NCBI RefSeq assembly: GCF_016107575.1
Contig: NZ_JABAST010000020.1
Span: 1-52,712 of the forward strand
Direction: 5' to 3'
DNA length: 52,712 nucleotides
DNA from: Psychrobacter faecalis
Lineage (GTDB): Bacteria; Pseudomonadota; Gammaproteobacteria; Pseudomonadales; Moraxellaceae
This document shows positions 35,952-44,877 of the stretch, in pieces; the first letter of the stretch is position 1, and every line of letters begins with the position of its first letter. Under the pieces are notes generated by a model. That model did not search any database. It was not told where the DNA came from and saw only the letters and a list, made by a program, of their open reading frames with translations. The position numbers were made by a program, and so were the translations under genes.

Positions 35952-36926
35952 TTAATTCTCTAGACTAATATCTATGTCATTATCTTCAATAATTTTACTT
36001 ATTATTACACTATTTTTATAATGCGATATAATATTTTTTGTACTAAGATCTAGCGATTTTTTTAATAGATTATTACATTCAGTCTTTCTTCCTTCATAGT
36101 ATGAAACTATAGCATCATTCAAATAATAGAATATAAGTTCATTTTTTTTAGACACTAAAGTATTAGAAGCTTTTATATATGCTCTTGCTCTATCTAAATC
36201 CCCCATAACTGCTAATGCTACTGCATAGTTGGAAAGTGCATATGACCCGTCTTCGCCATTAGATATAGCAGAAGATAGTATAGATGCAGCTTCGGTTAAT
36301 TCTCCTTCATGAAGAAGTGCAAAAGCAACATTGTTTTTACACGATGGTATTGAGTAAGTATAACTTCTGCCTAGTTTAGATACTAATACCGATATAAAAA
36401 TAGCTAACAAAATCAAAGGTACAAAAACTTCGACTAAAGTAGAAAAATTAAAATCTTTATTTTTCTTAATAGTTTGAGTGGGACCTTCTTTACCAATGCT
36501 TTCATTACTTCTTAGACTGAAATTAACATCTGAAGTATTAGTTAATAAATAGTTAACTGAAACTATTTCTTTAGGTAGTAAATTATCTATAAATATAGTA
36601 GCTGTTTTATTATCATCTGAAATTTCAAAACTTAATTTTGCACCCTCTTTACTTTCAGGCTTAAATTCTTTGATTTCTGCGGATTCAGAGATGAATGTTG
36701 CAACAACATCTTTAGCAGGTTGATTACCAATATTCGCAAAATCTATAAAACCTATAGATAAACTGTTATCATCACCTTCAAAAGCTATTTGACTCTTAGT
36801 TTGATACGTTAATGATTCTGATTTTATAGTGTCGTTATCTTGAGTAATGTAGTATACAAGCACACCACCTGTAACGGTTACTGCAAGAGTAATAAGGGCT
36901 CCTATAATTAACTGTTTCCATTGCAT
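35952..36926 (-). CDS. AT-rich membrane protein with TPR-like C-terminal domain, unknown function
   Basis: 324 residues. An N-terminal membrane helix (LIIGALITLAVTVTGGVLVYYI, residues 6-27) is followed by an extracytoplasmic beta-rich domain to about 165 and a second helix (VEVFVPLILLAIFISVLVSKL). The C-terminal half has helical repeats of TPR type (NVAFALLHEGELTEAASIL, SNYAVALAVMGDLDRARAYI, LNDAIVSYYEGRKTECNNLL). Two helices leave both termini on the cytoplasmic side. Codons are strikingly A/T-ending compared with the neighbouring nrd genes, suggesting recent transfer. AAGGAAG precedes the ATG. No family recognised. Confidence 0.75.
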   Translation of the reverse strand: MQWKQLIIGALITLAVTVTGGVLVYYITQDNDTIKSESLTYQTKSQIAFEGDDNSLSIGFIDFANIGNQPAKDVVATFISESAEIKEFKPESKEGAKLSFEISDDNKTATIFIDNLLPKEIVSVNYLLTNTSDVNFSLRSNESIGKEGPTQTIKKNKDFNFSTLVEVFVPLILLAIFISVLVSKLGRSYTYSIPSCKNNVAFALLHEGELTEAASILSSAISNGEDGSYALSNYAVALAVMGDLDRARAYIKASNTLVSKKNELIFYYLNDAIVSYYEGRKTECNNLLKKSLDLSTKNIISHYKNSVIISKIIEDNDIDISLEN

Positions 36927-37000
36927 TTCAGCTTCTCTTCCTTGATTTTCATATTAAATAATTTTAAGGATATGTTATAAATAGTTAATCTGTATATAAT

Positions 37001-37034
37001 AAAAGAGCAGGTTTAACCCAAAAGCCAAACCCGC
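37001..37034 (-). terminator. Terminator after nrdA
   Basis: GCAGGTTT (37007-37014) and AAACCCGC (37027-37034) pair with one mismatch; on the minus strand the stem is followed by TCTTTTATT. It lies 78 bp after the nrdA stop. A second hairpin, AGAAATTCT-ATTTAA-AGAATTTCT (37043-37066), precedes it without a T-run. Confidence 0.65.
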
Positions 37035-37111
37035 CATCCATCAGAAATTCTATTTAAAGAATTTCTCTTGCGAACCTAAAATTGACATGCAATTTTTTAA
37101 CGGTTCTCACC

Positions 37112-39388
37112 TTAAATCTTACAAGCCCCACCAGCACAATCATCTTCCATATCCGCTTGCGCATCGTTCGCACCATCACGAGTGTTATGGTAGTACAACG
37201 TCTTCACGCCAAGCTTATACGCATTTAGCAAATCTTTAAGCAATATCTTCATCGGTACACGGCCACCTTCATAACGAACAGGATCGTAGTTGGTATTGGC
37301 AGAGATACTTTGGTCGACGAATTTTTGCATGATAGCGACCAGCTTTAGGTAACCGTCATTGTTCGGCATTTGCCATAGTAGCTCGTACTGACCTTTTAGC
37401 TTGTCAATCTCAGGTACTACTTGCTTTAAGATACCATCTTTTGACGCTTTGATAGATACCAGACCGCGTGGTGGCTCGATACCATTGGTGGCGTTGGCAA
37501 TCTGGCTAGAAGTTTCAGACGGCATTAAAGCAGTTAGAGTAGAGTTGCGCAGACCGTGAGTGGTGATTTCACCTCGTAGCGTTTCCCAATCGAGATGTAG
37601 CGGCTCTTGGCAGATTTGATCCAAGTCTTTTTTATAGGTATCAATCGGTAGGATACCTTGCGAGTAAGTAGTCTCATTAAAGGCAGGGCAAGCGCCTTGC
37701 TCTTTGGCCAATTTGTTCGAGGCTTTTAAGAGGTAATACTGTAGCGCTTCAAAGGTTTGATGGGTCAGACCAAGCGCGCTGCCGTCTGAATAGCGTACGC
37801 CATTTTTCGCAAGATAATACGCATAGTTAATCACGCCAACACCTAAGGTACGGCGACGCATACTGCCATTTTCAGCGGCTTTGACCGGATAGTCTTGATA
37901 GTCGAGCAGGGCATCAAGCGCACGGACGATGAGTTCGGCTGGCTCTTCGATGTCGCTAACGTTTTCAACTTTACCTAAGTTGACTGCTGATAGCGTACAA
38001 AGGGCAATCTCGCCAGTTTCATCATTGATATTATCAAGTGGCTTTGTTGGTAGCGCGATTTCCATACATAGATTTGACTGGCGAATCGGCGCAACTGTCG
38101 GGTCAAATGGGCTATGCGTGTTGCAATGGTCGACGTTTTGGATATAGATACGACCAGTGCTGGCGCGCTCTTGCATCATCAGACTAAACAATTCCGTTGC
38201 TGGAATTTGACGGCTACGGATATTAGGGTCGTTTTCATACTTGGTATATAGTTCTTCAAAGGTGTCTTGATCTTCAAAGAAGGCATCATACAAACCCGGA
38301 ACGTCGGACGGTGAAAACAGCGAGATATCTTGACCTTTAATCAAACGGGTATACATGGTTTTATTTAGCTGGACGCCGTAGTCCATATGACGGACACGGT
38401 TGTCTTCAACGCCGCGGTTGTTCTTTAGCACCAATAATGACTCAACTTCTAAATGCCATAATGGATAAAATAACGTCGCCGCACCGCCACGCACGCCGCC
38501 TTGTGAGCAGCATTTCACCGCTGTCTGAAACAGTTTGTAAAATGGAATACAGCCAGTATGCTGTGCTTCGCCGCCACGGATAGGGCTACCAAGGGCGCGG
38601 ATACGACCAGCGTTGATGCCGATTCCAGCGCGCTGCGAGACATAACGGACGATGGCACTGGTGGTGGCGTTGATAGAGTCTAGGCTATCACCGCATTCGA
38701 TTAGGACACACGAGCTAAACTGGCGCGATGGGGTACGTACACCCGACATGATAGGCGTTGGTAGCGAGATTTTAAATTGTGAGGTCGCATCATAAAAGCG
38801 TTTGACATAGCTTAAGCGCTCGCCCTTGTCATAATTGGCAAACAAACACATGCCAACGAGCATATATAAGAACTGCGGGCTCTCGTAAACGGTTTTGGTC
38901 ACGCGGTCTTGGACAAGGTATTTGCCCGCCATTTGCTCAACGGCGGCATAAGCCAGATTCATATCGCGCCAGTGGTCGAGGTACTCTTCTAATTCATCAA
39001 ATTCTGCGCGGCTATAGTCGGCTAGGATATGTTCGTCATATTTACCAGCATCGGTCAACGTTTTGACATGGTCATACAGATGCGGCGGGGTAAATTTGTT
39101 ATAAGCAATTTTACGTAAATGGAAGATCGCCAAACGCGCGGCTAAATACTGATAGTCAGGTGTGCTTTCAGAAATAAGGTCGGCGGCTGACTTGATGATG
39201 GTTTCGTGAATATCACGCGTTCTGATACCGTCATAAAACTGAATATGCGACTTTAGCTCAACTTGCGATACCGACACATTATCTAAATCATGAGCTGCCC
39301 ACTCGATAACCTTATGAATCTTGTCTAAATCAATGGGCTCTAAACGTCCATCACGTTTGGTTACTTTGATATTATCGATATGTGTCAT
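37112..39388 (-). CDS. nrdA: Ribonucleoside-diphosphate reductase class Ia, alpha subunit
   Basis: Catalytic subunit that reduces ribonucleoside diphosphates to deoxy forms. The N-terminal ATP cone is present (VTKRDGRLEPIDLDKIHKVI), the allosteric activity site in class Ia enzymes. Active-site cysteines are in RQFSSCVLIECGDS and QSNLCMEIALPT. The C-terminal redox pair is in DDCAGGACKI, which thioredoxin or glutaredoxin reduces. The 758 residues match E. coli (761). GAGGT precedes the ATG. A probable NrdR box pair lies about 195-250 bp upstream. nrdB is not adjacent: a terminator and accessory genes follow. Confidence 0.97.
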   Translation of the reverse strand: MTHIDNIKVTKRDGRLEPIDLDKIHKVIEWAAHDLDNVSVSQVELKSHIQFYDGIRTRDIHETIIKSAADLISESTPDYQYLAARLAIFHLRKIAYNKFTPPHLYDHVKTLTDAGKYDEHILADYSRAEFDELEEYLDHWRDMNLAYAAVEQMAGKYLVQDRVTKTVYESPQFLYMLVGMCLFANYDKGERLSYVKRFYDATSQFKISLPTPIMSGVRTPSRQFSSCVLIECGDSLDSINATTSAIVRYVSQRAGIGINAGRIRALGSPIRGGEAQHTGCIPFYKLFQTAVKCCSQGGVRGGAATLFYPLWHLEVESLLVLKNNRGVEDNRVRHMDYGVQLNKTMYTRLIKGQDISLFSPSDVPGLYDAFFEDQDTFEELYTKYENDPNIRSRQIPATELFSLMMQERASTGRIYIQNVDHCNTHSPFDPTVAPIRQSNLCMEIALPTKPLDNINDETGEIALCTLSAVNLGKVENVSDIEEPAELIVRALDALLDYQDYPVKAAENGSMRRRTLGVGVINYAYYLAKNGVRYSDGSALGLTHQTFEALQYYLLKASNKLAKEQGACPAFNETTYSQGILPIDTYKKDLDQICQEPLHLDWETLRGEITTHGLRNSTLTALMPSETSSQIANATNGIEPPRGLVSIKASKDGILKQVVPEIDKLKGQYELLWQMPNNDGYLKLVAIMQKFVDQSISANTNYDPVRYEGGRVPMKILLKDLLNAYKLGVKTLYYHNTRDGANDAQADMEDDCAGGACKI

Positions 39389-39583
39389 GCTGACCTCGTA
39401 AGTTGATTGCTAGGTAGTTATTTATAATGTTGCTTTATAGGCTGCTGCGCGGTTAAATCTGGCAGACATGCTTTGTCACGCTATCTTTCAGACGCTATCT
39501 GTTTTAAGACAAGACATCCTGTTATGGTAGGTTTTTTTAGGCAAAACGATGCCGCAGCTCATAGTGACGGTTTAAATCACTGA

Positions 39584-39630
39584 GCACTACATATAGCGTA
39601 TTTGTTAGCAGGTGGACACAATATAGCGGG
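39584..39630 (-). promoter_or_regulatory. Probable NrdR box pair upstream of nrdA
   Basis: Box 1, GCACTACATATAGCGT (39584-39599), agrees with the palindromic consensus ACACTATATATAGTGT at most positions. A second, weaker site, ACACAATATAGCGGG (39616-39630), repeats the half ATATAGCG exactly 30 bp away, about three helical turns, as expected for NrdR boxes. NrdR represses ribonucleotide reductase genes. No nrdR gene is in the window. Confidence 0.6.
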
Positions 39631-39861
39631 AAAATTTTGAAAATGCTATATTGATTTTAAGGGCAAACTATGTTGATGCGAGGGTAAAGCGTGTCCAAAT
39701 TTTGGCAAAGGACGATGGGATAAGGGTTAGACGCCGATAAGAAAAATAATAAAAGTTTTGTAAAAAATGGCGCGAATTTACTTTTTATTGTTGGCTAAAT
39801 TTATAAAGGCCAATTGTCTAAATAGCAGTTATATTTCGGGTGGAGATTGTACCGCAGACAA

Positions 39862-39895
39862 TAAAAAATCGCCACCCATATGAGTGACGATTCGG
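39862..39895 (-). terminator. Terminator after ybeD
   Basis: AATCGCCAC (39867-39875) pairs with GTGACGATT (39884-39892) with one mismatch, and on the minus strand is followed by TTTTTTATT. It lies 45 bp past the ybeD stop. Confidence 0.8.
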
Positions 39896-39937
39896 ATGAA
39901 AAACGGGCTAGATTTTATAAAATTAGCAAAACTACCG

Positions 39938-40360
39938 TTAAACCACCATACGTACGGTTCTTGCATTATCAAGCGCCGCATAAAGCGTGTTCACTTGCTC
40001 AACGGTGGTTAAGTATAAATTGGCACGTACCGAATGGAAGCGTCCTGTTTTTGATGGTTTGACTTCCATAGAGGCCAAATCAAACTCAGGGAATTGGCTA
40101 CCCAAGATAAGCTTCACTTCATTAAGCAAGCTTTCGTGCTCACCTTCATGACCGATGATGCTCATTGGATAGTTCATTGGGAACTCCCACAGCTCAGGGT
40201 TTTGCACATCGGTTTTTTTGCCTTTTAAGATACCGTCATTAGCGACCAATTCTGTCACTTTAACTTCTCTTTTCGACGTTGGACTAGCATTGCTGCCTTG
40301 ACTTTCGGTGCTCGAGTTGTCAGTGTTTGGAGTAGTGGTGTCTTTTGGATCATCAGTCAT
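39938..40360 (-). CDS. ybeD: YbeD-like DUF493 protein
   Basis: 140 residues. After a roughly 45-residue hydrophilic extension (Thr/Asn/Ser-rich), the DUF493 core starts at LWEFPMNYPMSIIG and ends TTVEQVNTLYAALDNARTVRMVV. This is a small alpha/beta domain resembling ACT-type regulatory domains; E. coli YbeD (87 residues) lies by the lipoate genes and its role is unclear. No lip genes are nearby here. Confidence 0.88.
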   Translation of the reverse strand: MTDDPKDTTTPNTDNSSTESQGSNASPTSKREVKVTELVANDGILKGKKTDVQNPELWEFPMNYPMSIIGHEGEHESLLNEVKLILGSQFPEFDLASMEVKPSKTGRFHSVRANLYLTTVEQVNTLYAALDNARTVRMVV

Positions 40361-40470
40361 GATGTGGTCCTTATTTTTTATTGAAATATGATAAGCGCTT
40401 TATGCACCATTTATAAGGGCGTTCGGCGTATTATTCAAGTGTCAGCCAGCGATAACGCACATTAAAACCG

Positions 40471-41169
40471 TTATTTTTTATAACCACAAATTGCCACGTA
40501 GTCGCCGCGATCATAGCCTTCGATGACCTCTTGTACCTTGTCGTTGGCATACATAGGATGGGTCAATAAAGTCTGCGCATATTCAAAATCAACGAAACCA
40601 TTGGCTTGCATTAAGGCGATTTTTTCATCAGAGGTACGCCAGTTAGCTGACTTAACCAGCTCGATAGGATAAGGATCAGCAGGCGAGATGTGCGCAAGTA
40701 GTGGATGCTCCCACGTATCTACCGCGCTGGCAAGGTTATATAAGCTGGCAAAGCCACTTTCTTTTGGTACATCAATCAGAATAAGTTTGCCGCCCGTTTT
40801 TAGAGCGTCAAAGGCTTTTTTGATACAGGCATCTAAATCGCTGATATAGCTGACGCTGCCGTTAAACATGATGATGTCAAACTTATTGGGCTCAATCTCG
40901 CAGGTTTCGGCAGGGCTGATATCGACTTGCATACCGCGCTTTTCTGCAACTGCTGCCATGTCTTTTGACGGCTCAATACCGTATTTGATATGAATGTCAC
41001 AGTCTTTTGCCAGTAGAGACTCAAACAGTCCGCTACCACAGCCGACAGACAATATCTCGCTGTCTTTATCCAAGAAATGAGCAACCAGTTTTAGTTCGCT
41101 GGTGAGCAAGTTTTGATTGTCAAAAAACCAACTGTCATACGCGCTTGCGTGTTCATCGAATGCTGCCAT
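40471..41169 (-). CDS. Class I SAM-dependent methyltransferase, unknown substrate
   Basis: 232 residues. Motif I is ILSVGCGSGLFESLL (near residue 40), the acidic ribose-binding position is in YGIEPSKDMAAVA, and motif IV is FDIIMFNGSVSYI. The segment GGKLILIDVPKES and a C-terminal strand pair complete the Rossmann-type fold. It resembles small-molecule methyltransferases of the UbiE/Methyltransf_11 type; the substrate is unknown. It follows tenA on the same strand by 86 bp with no strong terminator, so it could share the TPP-controlled transcript. Confidence 0.82.
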   Translation of the reverse strand: MAAFDEHASAYDSWFFDNQNLLTSELKLVAHFLDKDSEILSVGCGSGLFESLLAKDCDIHIKYGIEPSKDMAAVAEKRGMQVDISPAETCEIEPNKFDIIMFNGSVSYISDLDACIKKAFDALKTGGKLILIDVPKESGFASLYNLASAVDTWEHPLLAHISPADPYPIELVKSANWRTSDEKIALMQANGFVDFEYAQTLLTHPMYANDKVQEVIEGYDRGDYVAICGYKK

Positions 41170-41255
41170 GATGTTTTTCCTTGTGGATCGTTATTATTGA
41201 TCATTGTTTTTGATTCTAGAGGGTTTTTTTAGAACCAAGTCAGATTGTTTATAAA

Positions 41256-41912
41256 TTAAGACAAATCTAACGCCTGCTGCCAAAAATTGACTTCCATTCG
41301 AGATGCGGTGTTAAATAAGCGTTGAAATTTGTCTGCTTGAGTAGCGCTAGCGTCTGTCAGCAGCTTATTAATATGCGCTTCATTTTGTGCAGTAATGGTT
41401 TGGAATTCATCACTGGCAAAGACATCTATCCATGGTTGATAAGGATTGCCCGCGACAAAGCCTTGTTCTTTAATACGTTTACCAATTTCCCCATAACCCA
41501 TCAAGCAAGGTGCAATTGCAGCATACAGTTCAGCTAGCGAGCCTGACATTGCCGCATCTAAGATATAACGGCTGTAGGCAATGGTGGCTGGCGATTCAGG
41601 AGCGTTTTCAACTTCCTCAAGCGCGATTCCCCACTGCTGACAAAAGTCTAAATACATGCCAATTTCTAAATCAAGCATGGCGTTGATACCGGCTTGACCG
41701 ACGCGCATTTGTGCCAGCGTGTCGCTCTTATATACGCTCAGCGCTATCACGCGGGTATAGTGAATTAAGTATAAATAGTCTTGCACAAGGTAATGGCGAA
41801 AGCTGTCAGGGGCGAGCGTTCCTGCTGCCAGTTGATTGACAAAATCATGTCCAATATAAGCATCCCAAGTCGGACAGTTATTGCGTAGTGTTTGGTAATC
41901 CATAGTTTTCAC
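41256..41912 (-). CDS. tenA: Aminopyrimidine aminohydrolase, TenA family (thiaminase II)
   Basis: Hydrolyses aminopyrimidine products of thiamine breakdown so that the pyrimidine part can be salvaged. 218 residues. The conserved features are FRHYLVQDYLYLIHYTRVIAL-like helix 2 sequence, the nucleophile Cys in AAIAPCLMGYGEIG (near residue 135), YQPWIDVFASDEF and the catalytic Glu in TASRMEVNFWQQAL. The presence of that Cys places it with classical TenA_C enzymes. A TPP riboswitch and attenuator hairpin lie upstream, so expression should fall when thiamine pyrophosphate is plentiful. Confidence 0.94.
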   Translation of the reverse strand: MKTMDYQTLRNNCPTWDAYIGHDFVNQLAAGTLAPDSFRHYLVQDYLYLIHYTRVIALSVYKSDTLAQMRVGQAGINAMLDLEIGMYLDFCQQWGIALEEVENAPESPATIAYSRYILDAAMSGSLAELYAAIAPCLMGYGEIGKRIKEQGFVAGNPYQPWIDVFASDEFQTITAQNEAHINKLLTDASATQADKFQRLFNTASRMEVNFWQQALDLS

Positions 41913-41965
41913 TTACTGTTATAAAGTGCAGTAAGAAAATGGCAGAAAAAAAGAGATAATAAGGC

Positions 41966-42004
41966 ACAATAAATTTGCCAGTCTAGGTTAAATAGATTGG
42001 CAAA
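41966..42004 (-). terminator. Attenuator hairpin between TPP riboswitch and tenA
   Basis: TTTGCCA-G-TCTA (41974-41985) pairs with TAGA-T-TGGCAAA (41993-42004) with one mismatch around a 7-base loop. On the minus strand it is followed by TTTATTG. It begins 33 bases past the riboswitch and well before the tenA start, so it is the probable expression platform. Confidence 0.65.
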
Positions 42005-42036
42005 ATATAAAGTAATTGTGACTTATATATCGACAC

Positions 42037-42139
42037 GCTTGTTTCCTACGTCAGTGCTAACTGCATCAGGTTCGCGGGTAACTCTCAGCCATGATTTTGA
42101 TGGTAGTTAAAGCGTCAAAATCAAAGCACCCCGACAAGG
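42037..42139 (-). ncRNA. TPP riboswitch (THI element)
   Basis: Read on the minus strand it has GGGGTGC near the start, the CTGAGA motif (complement of 42083-42088), then ACCCGCGAACCTGATGCAG, TTAGCACTGACGTAGGAA, and a closing stem CTTGT/ACAAG. These are the conserved parts of the thiamine pyrophosphate aptamer in the right order and spacing. A variable stem, TTTGATTTTGACGC with its partner TCAAAATCA, fills the usual P3a position. It controls tenA downstream. Confidence 0.96.
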
Positions 42140-42268
42140 TTTTTATGACTCAAATGTTGGTCTTTATGGTTATAAGACAACCGAGCGTCCCTATGATAGG
42201 CGAGATCAGTCATCATTAGCAAGTGATGCTCAAATAACCATTAATAAAATTGTTTTACATTTAAAAAG

Positions 42269-42766
42269 CTATTTTTTATTAAGCTGTGCAATAGCTGTAT
42301 GATAGAGCATTAGCATGGCTTTAAAACGGCGCTCATATAACCCTTCTGCATATAGCAGCTCCACACTTAAGCTATCGATAACACCTAAATAGGCGTCGGT
42401 ATAAAGCGCTAGCTGCCCAGCATCAAGCTCATAAGGCTTCAGAGCCAGCTGTATTTGCTCAGTCAACACCTTTATATAGACATTAAAAGTCGCCGCGCTG
42501 GTATTAGTCAAATGCGCAGGTGCGGCATAGGCCATGCGAATTAAAAACCGTAAGGTAATTGCGCTTTTATAACGTACTTCAAACGCTTGGCAATATGCTT
42601 CACCGGGAGCAGGAAATTCACCAGTCGTCGCAAAGCATGATTCAATAAATGCACATTCTGACTCGAGCGCATCTTGTAGTAATTCTAAGTATACTGCTGC
42701 TGATAGCAATTTTTCTTGCTTGCTGTGCCTGCGCAGACAGAGGCTATAAAAAATTGATATCAGCAA
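42269..42766 (-). pseudogene. TetR-type regulator lacking its DNA-binding domain
   Basis: The frame encodes 165 residues. From about residue 27 (ELLQDALESECAFIESCFA) to the end (ERRFKAMLMLYHTAIAQLN) it looks like the helical ligand-binding half of a TetR-family repressor, but the 45-residue helix-turn-helix head is absent. The first 26 or so codons lie within or beside repeat copy C (42699-42764), whose CACAGCAAGCAAG reads as HSKQEK. The head was evidently lost at the repeat boundary. It may be silent, or make a DNA-binding-deficient protein. No ribosome site is evident. Confidence 0.6.
42699..42764 (+). repeat. Structured repeat, copy C
   Basis: Stem GCTGATA-G-CAATTTTT (42699-42714) pairs with AAAAATTG-A-TATCAGC (42749-42764), 15 of 16 pairs. 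The loop has CTTGCTTGCTGT, an inner CTG-CG-CAG hairpin, ACAG and GAGGCTAT. Outer-stem bases differ from copies A and B on both strands while pairing is kept. GCAGCGTTTTTA follows on the right. It overlaps the 5' end of the headless TetR-type frame. Confidence 0.75.
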
Positions 42767-42854
42767 TAACGCAGCGTTTTTAGGATATTTTGATTAGATA
42801 AGTTAATAGCATAAGCTAATAGCTATTAAATAACCGCCATCAAATAACGGGCAC

Positions 42855-42883
42855 AAAAAAGCTGAGACATGCTCAGCTTTTTT
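42855..42883 (-). terminator. Terminator after rpoD
   Basis: AAAAAAGCTGAG-ACATG-CTCAGCTTTTTT is a near-perfect hairpin with A- and T-runs on both sides, 47 bp past the rpoD stop. Confidence 0.9.
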
Positions 42884-42930
42884 GATGTAATTTTAAGAAA
42901 TTTTTAGACAATGAATCCTGTCTAGATAAA

Positions 42931-44877
42931 TTAGTCATTTTCTAAGAACGAGCGCAGATGCTCAGAACGTGAAGGATGACGCAATTTACGCAAAGCTTTT
43001 GCCTCAATCTGACGGATACGCTCACGCGTGACATCAAACTGCTTACCGACTTCCTCTAACGTATGATCGGTTGGCATATCGATACCAAAGCGCATTTTAA
43101 GCACGCGTGCTTCACGCTCAGTCAGATTGCTCAAGACATCACGCGTGGCTTCTTGCAAACCAGCCGCCGTCGCATCGTCAACTGGGCTTGAAATTGTACC
43201 ATCTTCGATGAAATCACCTAGGTGCGAATCTTCATCATCACCGATTGGCGTTTCCATTGAGATAGGCTCTTTGGCAATTTTGAGCACTTTGCGGACTTTG
43301 ACTTCGTCCATCTCTAAGCGTTCGCCCAATTCCTCAGGTGTAGGCTCACGTCCCATTTCTTGTAGCAACTGACGAGAGACACGGTTTATCTTATTAATAG
43401 TCTCAATCATATGCACAGGAATACGAATGGTGCGCGCTTGGTCAGCGATAGAGCGGGTGATTGCCTGACGAATCCACCATGTCGCATAAGTTGAGAACTT
43501 ATAACCACGACGATATTCAAATTTATCGACCGCTTTCATCAGACCGATGTTACCTTCTTGGATTAAGTCCAAGAATTGCAGACCACGGTTGGTATATTTT
43601 TTAGCGATAGAGATAACAAGACGTAAGTTAGCTTCGACCATTTCTTTTTTGGCGCGGCGTGCTTTAGCTTCACCGACAGCCATACGGCGTGCGACGTCTT
43701 TCATATCGTGGATTTTCATATCGAGCTGCTGCTCGTAGTCACGAATGCGGCGCTGCAATAAAATCACATCGTCGGCGACTTTTTCTAGCGTACCGGCAAA
43801 CGCAGGCTTACCTTTAATACGTTCAATCAGCCAATCGACGTTGGTTTCATTGCTTGGGAATGTCTTACGGAACTCGTCACGCGGCATACGGCCACGGCGA
43901 ATTACCAAACGCATGATTTGACGCTCATGCTTACGCACATCATCATAGACATCATGCATGATTGCCATGACTTGGTCTGACAAGCGATTATTGAGTTTGA
44001 GCATCATAAAGCGCTCAGCAAGTAGGGCGTAAGCCGCTTCAGCTTCTACGCTACCACGGCCATAATCAAGCAAGGCTTGCTTGGCTTTGATAAATAGATG
44101 TTCAATTTCTTCTAAACGCAGACGAACTTCTTCTGGGTCGATACCGCCGGTTTCTTCTTCGGCTTCTTCTTCAACCTCTTCTTCGTCTTCATCATCATCG
44201 TCAAGCGCCAATTTGGCATTGGCTTTTGCTTTGATGACAGGCGGATTTTCTTTTTCTTCTTTGATACGCTCGCGCTCTTCTTTAGCAGCATCTTTGGCTT
44301 CTTGTGCGGCGATTTTATCTTCTTCGGTTTCAGGGTCTAAAAATCCTGTGATAACGTCAGACAGTTTTTTCTCGCCATCTTGTACTTTTTCGTACTCATC
44401 AAGGACAAACTGTACCGTACCCGGCCAGTAGGCCATGGCATGTTGCACATCACGAATACCTTCTTCGATACGCTTAGCAATGGCAATCTCGCCTTCGCGG
44501 GTCAAAAGGTCAACCGTACCCATCTCGCGCATATACATACGTACAGGGTCAGTGGTGCGTCCCGGTTCGGTCTCAACCGAAGCCAATACTGCTGCGGCCT
44601 CATCGGCTGCCATGTCATCATCGCTTGAATCATCGTTCATCAAGATGTCATCGGCGTCGGGCGCAGATTCAAAAATTTTAATGCCAACGTCCGTTAGCAT
44701 TTGCACGATATCTTCAATCTGATCACTTTCAGTAATAGAGTCGGGCAGTTGGTCATTCACCTCGGCATAGGTCAAATACCCTTGCTCTTTACCCATTTGG
44801 ATTAAGGTGGCCAGTTGAGATGTGGACTTAGAAACTGACTTATCGTTCATAAATACTCGCTTGCTTGTATCGGACAT
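42931..44877 (-). CDS. rpoD: RNA polymerase primary sigma factor RpoD (sigma 70)
   Basis: Directs RNA polymerase to housekeeping promoters. 648 residues. Region 1.1 is at the start ([20 protein letters not shown]). Region 1.2 is at [22 protein letters not shown] long acidic non-conserved region follows (about 200-240, with runs of Asp and Glu). Region 2 has [20 protein letters not shown] and [15 protein letters not shown]. Region 4 ends with [22 protein letters not shown] and [13 protein letters not shown]. An internal ATG at codon 10 is an alternative start. It is downstream of dnaG on the same strand, as in the macromolecular synthesis operon. Confidence 0.97.
   Translation of the reverse strand: MSDTSKRVFMNDKSVSKSTSQLATLIQMGKEQGYLTYAEVNDQLPDSITESDQIEDIVQMLTDVGIKIFESAPDADDILMNDDSSDDDMAADEAAAVLASVETEPGRTTDPVRMYMREMGTVDLLTREGEIAIAKRIEEGIRDVQHAMAYWPGTVQFVLDEYEKVQDGEKKLSDVITGFLDPETEEDKIAAQEAKDAAKEERERIKEEKENPPVIKAKANAKLALDDDDEDEEEVEEEAEEETGGIDPEEVRLRLEEIEHLFIKAKQALLDYGRGSVEAEAAYALLAERFMMLKLNNRLSDQVMAIMHDVYDDVRKHERQIMRLVIRRGRMPRDEFRKTFPSNETNVDWLIERIKGKPAFAGTLEKVADDVILLQRRIRDYEQQLDMKIHDMKDVARRMAVGEAKARRAKKEMVEANLRLVISIAKKYTNRGLQFLDLIQEGNIGLMKAVDKFEYRRGYKFSTYATWWIRQAITRSIADQARTIRIPVHMIETINKINRVSRQLLQEMGREPTPEELGERLEMDEVKVRKVLKIAKEPISMETPIGDDEDSHLGDFIEDGTISSPVDDATAAGLQEATRDVLSNLTEREARVLKMRFGIDMPTDHTLEEVGKQFDVTRERIRQIEAKALRKLRHPSRSEHLRSFLEND

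Larger units (their letters stand above)
39389..39937. other. Intergenic region between nrdA and ybeD
   Basis: About 550 bp without a supported gene. It contains the NrdR box pair, the presumed nrdA promoter, an AT-rich stretch (39740-39840) and the ybeD terminator, each listed separately. Confidence 0.5.

Noticed and set aside
42680..42766. SKQEKLL in the headless TetR frame resembling the YFxSKEEL end of a TetR helix-turn-helix
   Set aside because: The same bases belong to the structured repeat found at two unrelated places, so the match is a coincidence of repeat sequence.
44081..44431. Serine-rich 116-codon frame on the plus strand within rpoD
   Set aside because: It is the complement of the acidic Glu/Asp run of sigma 70; the low-complexity codons keep the opposite frame open.
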